A model generated the notes under the pieces. The model had not been told where the DNA came from. It made no database searches and was given only the letters and a program-made list of their open reading frames with translations. From NCBI GenBank assembly GCA_023101485.1, contig LVZB01000030.1, positions 186,001 to 250,000 of the forward strand: a stretch of 64,000 nt of DNA, written 5' to 3'. Position numbers and translations under genes: made by a program. Shown piece after piece: positions 21,698 through 30,600 of this stretch. Source of the stretch: Pasteurellaceae bacterium Macca (lineage in GTDB: Bacteria > Pseudomonadota > Gammaproteobacteria > Enterobacterales > Pasteurellaceae). Each line of letters starts with the position of its first letter. The first letter of the stretch is position 1.

Positions 21698-22856
21698 TAT
21701 TTCCTCCTGTATGAGTGACATTTTTTGAATAAGGATAAAGGGTAACACCTTGCACAACACGATTAACTTCCCCTGTCGGGCAAGGGTTGTCTGTGGTATA
21801 GCCAAGATGTAGAGAACTGTAAAAGGCATAAAGTTGCCCGATTACCAAATAAGGGAAAATGCGCGCCGTATCATCAAGTTGGCAAATTTCTGCCTGAAAA
21901 TGACCGCTTGTATCTCCTAATAGCACGACTGTATGAGCCTTTTGATCTCGGACTAATTCGTGATAGAGATCTTGGTCGTATTGAGCCGTATAAGAATTAG
22001 CGGATTGGAAAATAAAAATCAGCGTTTCTTTTTGCACTAAGGATTTCGGTCCGTGGCGGAATCCCATTGTAGATTCAAAAAAGCCTAAGCGTTCCCCTGC
22101 GGTTAGCTCTAATAATTTTAATGCGGTTTCACGAGCTAAGCCTTGAAAATGCCCACTACCTAAATAGACAATTCGGCTTAATGGCAAATGGGCTAAACGC
22201 TGAATTTCACTGCTATCTTTTTCTAGTAATTGTGTAGTAACGGTGGCTAACTGATTGACCCACGCAGAATCAAACGCCTCTTCGGAAAAGAGTAGCAATG
22301 CGGCAAGCATCATATTGCTGGCACTAGACGTCATCGCAAAGCCGTTATCGTGAGTGGAATCAGGCAAAGCCAAGGCACAAGCGGTCGGATTTTGCGAACA
22401 TTTTGTAAATAATGCGCCGTTGATATTATTGGTAATGGCTAAATGATAGACATTATTCACTACGTTATTGACACAATCGACCGCCCCAATACTTTCAGGG
22501 CTATTCCCTGAGCGAGCAAAGGAAACTAATAGAGTGGGTTTATCCGCAAAGAGGTATTGATAGGGGCTAGAAACTAAATCGGTGCTGGCAATGGATTCCA
22601 CCACACAGCCGAGTTTTTCGCTTAAAACCGGGGCAACCACATCACCAATAAAAGCAGAAGTACCCGCACCGGTGAAAATGATGCGTAATTTACCCCCTTT
22701 GGCTTGAGTAATAAGAGGATCAAGGAATTGGCGAGCGGTCGAATTTTTAACAATTTCTACCGTTTCCAGCCAAGTTTTAGGCTGTTGGGCAATCTCTTTG
22801 GCTGTCCAAATCGCCTGTTGCTGTTCAAGTGTTTGATTAGAAATATTGAGGATCAT
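21684..22856 (-). CDS. agaS: AgaS-type sugar isomerase/deaminase (SIS domains)
   Basis: Likely converts galactosamine-6-phosphate to tagatose-6-phosphate with release of ammonia, as shown for AgaS in other bacteria. The 390-residue protein has two SIS domains: IIFTGAGTSAFIGDVV with SFARSGNSPES in the first, and YLGSGHFQGLARETALK with ESTMGFRHGPKSLV in the second. It is the first enzyme gene after the regulator, 51 bases downstream. No N-acetyl deacetylase (AgaA/NagA) gene is visible in the operon. Confidence 0.86.
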   Translation of the reverse strand: MILNISNQTLEQQQAIWTAKEIAQQPKTWLETVEIVKNSTARQFLDPLITQAKGGKLRIIFTGAGTSAFIGDVVAPVLSEKLGCVVESIASTDLVSSPYQYLFADKPTLLVSFARSGNSPESIGAVDCVNNVVNNVYHLAITNNINGALFTKCSQNPTACALALPDSTHDNGFAMTSSASNMMLAALLLFSEEAFDSAWVNQLATVTTQLLEKDSSEIQRLAHLPLSRIVYLGSGHFQGLARETALKLLELTAGERLGFFESTMGFRHGPKSLVQKETLIFIFQSANSYTAQYDQDLYHELVRDQKAHTVVLLGDTSGHFQAEICQLDDTARIFPYLVIGQLYAFYSSLHLGYTTDNPCPTGEVNRVVQGVTLYPYSKNVTHTGGNNGNS

Positions 22857-22907
22857 AGACTTCGCCCTACAAAATAGATATCTCGCAAGGTAAAGAAAAT
22901 GAAACAG

Positions 22908-23675
22908 TTAGCGTGGTGCAATGAGAACGGTTACACCCATCTCTTCTAGGCTTTCACGGTAGTTTGCTGGAATATTGCTATCTGTGACTAACACATCAAT
23001 CTGATTGGCTGGGCAGATGACAAAATGGCTATATTGACCAAATTTGCTTGAATCTGCCACCACAATCACCTGATCGGCGGCTTCACACATCAAACGATTT
23101 AGCTGGGCTTCTTGCTCGTTAAAAGTCGTCACACCTTTATGGAGATCAAAGCCATCGACACCGAGAAAAACCTTATGAAAGCGGTAATGGCGCAGATTGT
23201 TATCTGCCATTACTCCCGAAAAAGACATCGCATTTCGGCGTAACACACCACCCGTGAGGCGAATCTCCACATTCGGGCAAACTAACAACTCCGTTGCCAC
23301 ATCCAAGCCATTTGTCAATACAGTCAAGGATAAATCACCAATATGACTTACGATTGCTTTCGTTGTCGTCCCCGAATCAAGGATGATTCTCTCCCCTTCT
23401 TTTAATAAAGAAGCGGCAAGTTGCCCGATTTGCTGTTTCCGTTCAGGATGATTATGTCTTTTATCTGCAATGGAAAGTTCGGCAATTAAACGGGAATTTA
23501 GCACTGCAAAACCGTGTGATCGTGTCAAATAGCCTTGCTGTTCTAAGGCATTGAGATCGCTACGAATAGTGACTGTTGAAACCTCAAACAATCGAGCAAG
23601 CTCTTCAACCCGACAACTCCCCCGTTCTTGTAAAAACACGAGAATGTCTGCCCGTCTTTCCATACTACTTTTCAT
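22908..23675 (-). CDS. agaR: DeoR-family transcriptional regulator of the sugar operon
   Basis: 255-residue repressor with an N-terminal winged helix-turn-helix (VEELARLFEVSTVTIRSDL) and a C-terminal sugar-phosphate sensing domain with ILDSGTTTKAI and TNGLDVATEL. The start at 23675 follows AGGAGAG; the longer in-frame start nine codons upstream lacks one. It heads the operon and is transcribed with it, so it probably represses its own transcription until a sugar phosphate binds. AgaR is named by position and family. Confidence 0.85.
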   Translation of the reverse strand: MKSSMERRADILVFLQERGSCRVEELARLFEVSTVTIRSDLNALEQQGYLTRSHGFAVLNSRLIAELSIADKRHNHPERKQQIGQLAASLLKEGERIILDSGTTTKAIVSHIGDLSLTVLTNGLDVATELLVCPNVEIRLTGGVLRRNAMSFSGVMADNNLRHYRFHKVFLGVDGFDLHKGVTTFNEQEAQLNRLMCEAADQVIVVADSSKFGQYSHFVICPANQIDVLVTDSNIPANYRESLEEMGVTVLIAPR

Positions 23676-23728
23676 TTTCTCTCCTAATATCAAAACAACC
23701 ACTGCAAACTACGATTGCTTTTGAGTGC

Positions 23729-23776
23729 AATATAATATGTTCTAAAACAAAATCAAATGAAAGAAATCGAAAATGA
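23729..23776 (-). promoter_or_regulatory. Candidate aga operon promoter and AgaR-type operator
   Basis: On the minus strand TTGATT (23756-23751) and TATATT (23734-23729) are 16 bases apart, a fair sigma-70 promoter. Overlapping the -35 is a T-rich run containing TTTCGATTT and CTTTCATTTG, similar to the TTTCRTTT-type operators reported for AgaR in E. coli. This would let the regulator block its own promoter. Confidence 0.42.
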
Positions 23777-23848
23777 GAGCAAGATCACATAAATTTACAA
23801 AACATCCTACCGATATTTGATTATTATGCTTTAGCCCATTGGAGGAAA

Positions 23849-23902
23849 ATGTTCATGATTCTCTCTCAGAATTATTTTTATTTACCAATATCGGCTTGGT
23901 GA
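23849..23902 (+). CDS. Possible 17-codon ORF with strong ribosome site
   Basis: GGAGG at 23841-23845 precedes ATG at 23849 and a short frame MFMILSQNYFYLPISAW. It lies 70 bases before the yefM remnant and reads in the same direction. It could be a leader peptide, the start of a lost gene, or chance. I see no similarity to a known protein. Confidence 0.2.
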   Translation: MFMILSQNYFYLPISAW

Positions 23903-23940
23903 ATCGGGATTGACAAAAAATCAGTAACAGCCTAAATTTT

Positions 23941-23960
23941 TTGTACTATTTATTGTACAA
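23941..23960 (+). promoter_or_regulatory. YefM-type operator ahead of the toxin-antitoxin remnant
   Basis: TGTACT at 23942-23947 and TGTACA at 23954-23959 are spaced 12 bases apart, inside an inverted repeat TTGTAC...GTACAA. E. coli yefM-yoeB is autoregulated through TGTACA cores with the same spacing. The operator has survived although both genes are damaged. Confidence 0.5.
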
Positions 23961-23971
23961 AAGGAAAAACA

Positions 23972-24118
23972 ATGCAAACCATTACTTATAGTGAAGATCG
24001 GCAAAATTTGGCGTATTTAATGCGTTCTCCCGTGAACACACAACGTTTGATGGACTCAATCCACCAATTACGTCAAGGCAATTCACAAGAAAGGGAATTA
24101 ATGGACGATAAAGTATAA
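23972..24118 (+). pseudogene. yefM: YefM antitoxin with internal deletion
   Basis: A 48-codon frame begins MQTITYSEDRQNLAYLMRSP and continues VNTQRLMDSIHQLRQG. The first part matches the DNA-binding N-terminus of YefM (MRTISYSEARQNL) and the second the C-terminal toxin-binding part (AYLLRSPANARRLMDSI). About 35 residues between them are missing, in frame. The remaining protein lacks most of the Phd/YefM dimer fold and is probably inactive as a repressor, though the toxin-binding tail is retained. Confidence 0.7.
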
Positions 24119-24119
24119 A

Positions 24120-24368
24120 AAAGTCGTTACCAATAACGGCTGGTAAGATTATTTATATTGGCAAGACACCGATAAAAAGATGTTAAAGCGGATCAATACG
24201 CTGATTAAAGAGATAGAGCGAACACCATTGAGTAGAATAGGCAGGCCCGAACCCTTAAAGCATCATTTAACCAGTTTTTGGTCTCGGCGAATCGATTCAG
24301 AACATCATCTAGTTTATGCTGTCACCCAAGATGAAATTCAAATTCTTACCTGTCGTTACCACTATTAG
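24120..24368 (+). pseudogene. yoeB: YoeB toxin remnant
   Basis: Reading in one frame gives a damaged start, then W, an in-frame TAA at 24144-24146, then DYLYWQDTDKKMLKRINTLI and on to FWSRRIDSEHHLVYAVT and CRYHY, the conserved YoeB C-terminus with catalytic Glu/Arg/His/Tyr region. The N-terminal start is also out of frame. The internal ATG at 24180 could express only the C-terminal 62 residues. YoeB is a ribosome-dependent mRNA endonuclease; this copy is inferred to be dead. Confidence 0.75.
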
Positions 24369-24381
24369 ACCACCTTTAAAA

Positions 24382-24410
24382 GCAAGCTCACCGCTTGCCT
24401 TTTCTTTTTT
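24382..24410 (+). terminator. Terminator after yoeB remnant
   Basis: GCAAGC (24382-24387) pairs with GCTTGC (24393-24398), followed by a T-rich tract. It lies 14 bases after the remnant's stop codon. Confidence 0.55.
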
Positions 24411-24536
24411 GTCATCTTCCCTTTCACTCTCTCCTACTCTCGCAAAACAAATTGGCTTTCGCCACAATGCGGAAATAAATACCGATATTTCACGCCCTTT
24501 AGATAACTGCCCCTTAAGCTGCATAAAATAAAAAAA

Positions 24537-24566
24537 GCGGTGACGATCATTAAAAATCGTCACCGC
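24537..24566 (-). terminator. Terminator of the adhesin gene
   Basis: GCGGTGACGAT (24537-24547) pairs with ATCGTCACCGC (24556-24566), an 11-bp perfect stem. On the minus strand it is followed by T7, about 70 bases after the adhesin stop codon. Confidence 0.85.
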
Positions 24567-24638
24567 CTTTTATTACCATTTAGATAAAATCAAGAATATA
24601 ACTTATTGATTTTAAAATGGTTTTGGCTTTGGGTTAAA

Positions 24639-27600
24639 TTACCATTGGTAACCAACACCGACACCTGCACCGAAGTCACCACGGCTATTGGCATTACCTT
24701 GAATTTTCAAGATAAGTTTACCGTTATCACTTGCGCGTGAGTAGCCCACTGCAATTGCATTTTGACCTTTGAAGGTACCCGCAGAAGCTGCAACCATTGA
24801 TTTACCTGGAATGTAAACCTGTGGTAATGCCGCAGCTGCATTTGAACCCGCAACGCCAGCACGTAAATCTTTATCTAATTTGTTAATGCGGTTATTTACA
24901 TTACCAAATTGTTGATTCACGTTTTGAATCACATTGTGTAATTGACTACCGTTGATTGCATCTGTTGATGTCGCAGAAATACGTCCCGGTGCAACACCTT
25001 GGATTTGTGTATTTACTGCCGCAGCGCCATCTTTACCATTGCCTAACGATAACACACGAGTATTGTCATTTAAGCCATGGCCTTGTGCGCCAGCATCTTT
25101 ATGCACTTCTTTTGCCACAGAGCCTTGACCGAGGGCGATACTGCCTTTCGGTGCATTCTCTTCAACAACTGAACCAGAACCAATCGCAATACTCTCAGGT
25201 GCTTTTGCTTTCGCTCCTTCACCTGTTGAATTGTCTTTAAAGTACTTAGTACCTTCAGTATTCAATTTGTTCACAGCTTCAATAACTGTCGCAGGGGTTG
25301 TACCATTACCTTTGGCGTCAGTTAAGTTAATGGCTGGCTGACCGTCTGGCGTTGAAATAACCATAATAGGTTTACCGTCTGGACCAAGGATTGGCTGACC
25401 ATTTGGATCTTTAAGAGGCACGGTACCTGCACCACCGACAATGCTATAAAGCTGGCTACCATTTACCGCTTCTTTGCTATCTGGTGTTAATGCTGCATCT
25501 TTCACATTATCAAGTTTAGTTGGTTCCCCCACTGTACCACTTGCTAAGTTTTGTGGATTCACTAACTGTGTTTTCACTGTTGATGAATCTACCGGCGGTT
25601 TCTCCATATCTGGTGCACCTGTTGCTGGGTCAATTGGGTAGAATTTACCGTCATTACCTTGAACAACTTTGTTACCATCTTTATCAGTAAATGACACTGG
25701 TAAACCCACTACATTCACTTGAACGTTTGTTGTATCTTGACCATTTGCACCAGGCGTTGTTGTTGCAGTCACTTTGGTATTGCCACCATTGACGAAGTTA
25801 ACAACATCATTTGGTGTTACTTTTTCAGTACTTGAATCAGCTTCGCTATTAGTGCCTTTTGTGTCTACACCATTTTGTTTCACGAAGAAACCTGATTTAT
25901 TCACAGTTTGGCTTAATTGGTCAAGGTTTACTGCTTGGTCTGGTTTTTCAGCCCATGCAACATTATTAACACTTACACCACCTTTACCTGCAACGATTTT
26001 ATCTGGGTCGTTTGCATCATCCGGTTGCTTCGCGTAGTTATCGCCTGTTTGATTTTCAAGATCTAAGCTTGTTTTCACATCAGCAGGTTTAACTTCTGGT
26101 TTTTGGGTATCAGGTTTACCTGTTGCTGGGTCAACTGGATAGAATTTACCATCATCTGCTTTTGCAACAGGGTTACCCTCAGCGTCTTTCGTTGTATAAA
26201 GGTCTAAATCCACTTTAACCGTTGTTTTAGTCACTTTTTTACCTGAAGCATCAATCGCATCTTCTGTTGCTAATGAAACTATGGTGTTTTTACCATCAGC
26301 AAAACGAAGTTCATCATCTGGGTTTACACGTTCAGCTTCATTTTTGAATTTATCTGCACTTGGTGCCTTGTCATTTTTACCTACAACGAAGCCCGATTTT
26401 TGAATTGCATCACCCACTTGGTTACCCGTCACAAGTCCTGCACCATTATTGGCGTTGGTCACTTGATCTGCTGGGATTTCTGGTTTTGACGTATCCGCTT
26501 TACCTGTTTTTGGATCAACTGGGTAGAATTTACCATCATCACCTTTCGCTACTTTTTGATCTGTTGGATTGCCCTGATCATCTTTTTTCACAAAGTCTTC
26601 ATTGCTTGGGACAACTTCACCCATTTTCACATCAACAGTGATCTCACGAACACCTGTTGTTGCATTGGTGACACCAGTTACATTAGCTAAGCCTGTACCA
26701 ATGAATTTCACTTCATTCGCATTACCCACTTTTTCTGAATAACCTTTATCATCTGAAACGATCCAACCTAATTTTTTCAGGTCGTTTACGTTTACAGCTT
26801 GATTTGGTGCTGCAGAATCTAAATCAGCAATATCATTTTTTGGCTTAAATGCTGGTGTTGCTGGCTCAGTACCTGGCTCTGGTTTACCCGTTTCTGGATT
26901 CACCTTATCCGCTGGATAGAATTTACCATCCACTTCAACCAATTTTTTGCCATCTTTATCTTCAACTGGATAAGTATTTAATGCATCTGCAACATTACCT
27001 AATTTTGTTGGCGCACCAATTTCATTCGGTTTTGCTTCAGGATTCACTAAATTTGATTGTAACGTTTTCGCATCAATTGGATCTGCTGGCGAACCATCTT
27101 CTTTAGTGGTAATTGGATTACCGTTTTTATCCACTGGATAATACTCATCACCTACTTTTGCAACTGGCACGTCCTTACCATTTTCATCTTTATAAGTATA
27201 AGTAACGGGTAAACCCACTACATTCACTTGAACAGTCGTTGTATCTTGACCTGTAGCATCATTACGGGTTGTTTTAGCAACGTGTTTCGTATTTGCACCA
27301 TCGATAAAGTTCACCACATCTTCTGGTGTCACTTTTTCAGTGCTTTTATCATCCGTCTTGCCTGCATTTGCCGCTAATGTGCTCTTACCGTTTTCTTTTA
27401 CATAGAATCCAGATTTATTCACAGTTTGATTTAACTGATCAAGGTTCACTGCTTGGTCTGGTTTTTCAGCCCAACCAACGTTATTTAACTGAACGCCACC
27501 TTCACCTTTGACAATTTCATCTTTCGGATTATCTGCACTTGGCGCTTTTGGTGTACCATCAGCGTTATAAACTTTGTCATTGCCATATGGTTTTTCATTT

Positions 27601-30600
27601 GGCTCATTAACTAATTTTGCACCATCTTTAGTGACTTCAGTAGTAACTGGCTGTACCGTTCCATCTTTTGGTACGATATTACCGTTATCATCCGTTTTCA
27701 CGTCTTCTGGTTTATAGAATTTACCATCAGCACCTTTAACAACCTCTTTACCTTCAGCGTCTTTGTATTTGTAATCCACTGGTACATCTACATTGACTTT
27801 AACGGTTGTTTTAGTCACTTTCTTACCAGATTCATCAACAGCATCTTCTGTTGCTAATGAAACTATGGTGTTTTTACCATCAGCAAAACGAAGTTCATCA
27901 TCTGGGTTTACACGTTCAGCTTCATTTTTGAATTTATCTGCACTTGGTGCCTTGTCATTTTTACCTACAACGAAGCCCGATTTTTGAATTGCATCACCCA
28001 CTTGGTTACCCGTCACAAGTCCTGCACCATTATTGGCGTTGGTCACTTGATCTGCTGGGATTTCTGGTTTTGACGTATCCGCTTTACCTGTTTTTGGATC
28101 AACTGGGTAGAATTTACCATCATCACCTTTCGCTACTTTTTGATCTGTTGGATTGCCCTGATCATCTTTTTTCACAAAGTCTTCATTGCTTGGGACAACT
28201 TCACCCATTTTCACATCAACAGTGATCTCACGAACACCTGTTGTTGCATTGGTGACACCAGTTACATTAGCTAAGCCTGTACCAATGAATTTCACTTCAT
28301 TCGCATTACCCACTTTTTCTGAATAACCTTTATCATCTGAAACGATCCAACCTAATTTTTTCAGGTCGTTTACGTTTACAGCTTGATTTGGTGCTGCAGA
28401 ATCTAAATCAGCAATATCATTTTTTGGCTTAAATGCTGGTGTTGCTGGCTCAGTACCTGGCTCTGGTTTACCCGTTTCTGGATTCACCTTATCCGCTGGA
28501 TAGAATTTACCATCCACTTCAACCAATTTTTTGCCATCTTTATCTTCAACTGGATAAGTATTTAATGCATCTGCAACATTACCTAATTTTGTTGGCGCAC
28601 CAATTTCATTCGGTTTTGCTTCAGGATTCACTAAATTTGATTGTAACGTTTTCGCATCAATTGGATCTGCTGGCGAACCATCTTCTTTAGTGGTAATTGG
28701 ATTACCGTTTTTATCCACTGGATAATACTCATCACCTACTTTTGCAACTGGCACGTCCTTACCATTTTCATCTTTATAAGTATAAGTAACGGGTAAACCC
28801 ACTACATTCACTTGAACAGTCGTTGTATCTTGACCTGTAGCATCATTACGGGTTGTTTTAGCAACGTGTTTCGTATTTGCACCATCGATAAAGTTCACCA
28901 CATCTTCTGGTGTCACTTTTTCAGTGCTTTTATCATCCGTCTTGCCTGCATTTGCCGCTAATGTGCTCTTACCGTTTTCTTTTACATAGAATCCAGATTT
29001 ATTCACAGTTTGATTTAACTGATCAAGGTTCACTGCTTGGTCTGGTTTTTCAGCCCAACCAACGTTATTTAACTGAACGCCACCTTCACCTTTGACAATT
29101 TCATCTTTCGGATTATCTGCACTTGGCGCTTTTGGTGTACCATCAGCGTTATAAACTTTGTCATTGCCATATGGTTTTTCATTTGGCTCATTAACTAATT
29201 TTGCACCATCTTTAGTGACTTCAGTAGTAACTGGCTGTACCGTTCCATCTTTTGGTACGATATTACCGTTATCATCCGTTTTCACGTCTTCTGGTTTATA
29301 GAATTTACCATCAGCACCTTTAACAACCTCTTTACCTTCAGCGTCTTTGTATTTGTAATCCACTGGTACATCTACATTGACTTTAACGGTTGTTTTAGTC
29401 ACTTTCTTACCAGATTCATCAACAGCATCTTCTGTTGCTAATGAAACTATGGTGTTTTTACCATCAGCAAAACGAAGTTCATCATCTGGGTTTACACGTT
29501 CAGCTTCATTTTTGAATTTATCTGCACTTGGTGCCTTGTCATTTTTACCTACAACGAAGCCCGATTTTTGAATTGCATCACCCACTTGGTTACCCGTCAC
29601 AAGTCCTGCACCATTATTGGCGTTGGTCACTTGATCTGCTGGGATTTCTGGTTTTGACGTATCCGCTTTACCTGTTTTTGGATCAACTGGGTAGAATTTA
29701 CCATCATCACCTTTCGCTACTTTTTGATCTGTTGGATTGCCCTGATCATCTTTTTTCACAAAGTCTTCATTGCTTGGGACAACTTCACCCATTTTCACAT
29801 CAACAGTGATCTCACGAACACCTGTTGTTGCATTGGTGACACCAGTTACATTAGCTAAGCCTGTACCAATGAATTTCACTTCATTCGCATTACCCACTTT
29901 TTCTGAATAACCTTTATCATCTGAAACGATCCAACCTAATTTTTTCAGGTCGTTTACGTTTACAGCTTGATTTGGTGCTGCAGAATCTAAATCAGCAATA
30001 TCATTTTTTGGCTTAAATGCTGGTGTTGCTGGCTCAGTACCTGGCTCTGGTTTACCCGTTTCTGGATTCACCTTATCCGCTGGATAGAATTTACCATCCA
30101 CTTCAACCAATTTTTTGCCATCTTTATCTTCAACTGGATAAGTATTTAATGCATCTGCAACATTACCTAATTTTGTTGGCGCACCAATTTCATTCGGTTT
30201 TGCTTCAGGATTCACTAAATTTGATTGTAACGTTTTCGCATCAATTGGATCTGCTGGCGAACCATCTTCTTTAGTGGTAATTGGATTACCGTTTTTATCC
30301 ACTGGATAATACTCATCACCTACTTTTGCAACTGGCACGTCCTTACCATTTTCATCTTTATAAGTATAAGTAACGGGTAAACCCACTACATTCACTTGAA
30401 CAGTCGTTGTATCTTGACCTGTAGCATCATTACGGGTTGTTTTAGCAACGTGTTTCGTATTTGCACCATCGATAAAGTTCACCACATCTTCTGGTGTCAC
30501 TTTTTCAGTGCTTTTATCATCCGTCTTGCCTGCATTTGCCGCTAATGTGCTCTTACCGTTTTCTTTTACATAGAATCCAGATTTATTCACAGTTTGGCTT

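Noticed and set aside
26257..30596. CRISPR-like repetition
   Set aside because: The repeats are 1584 bp long, contiguous and in frame inside one protein; there are no short repeats with unique spacers or cas genes anywhere in the window.
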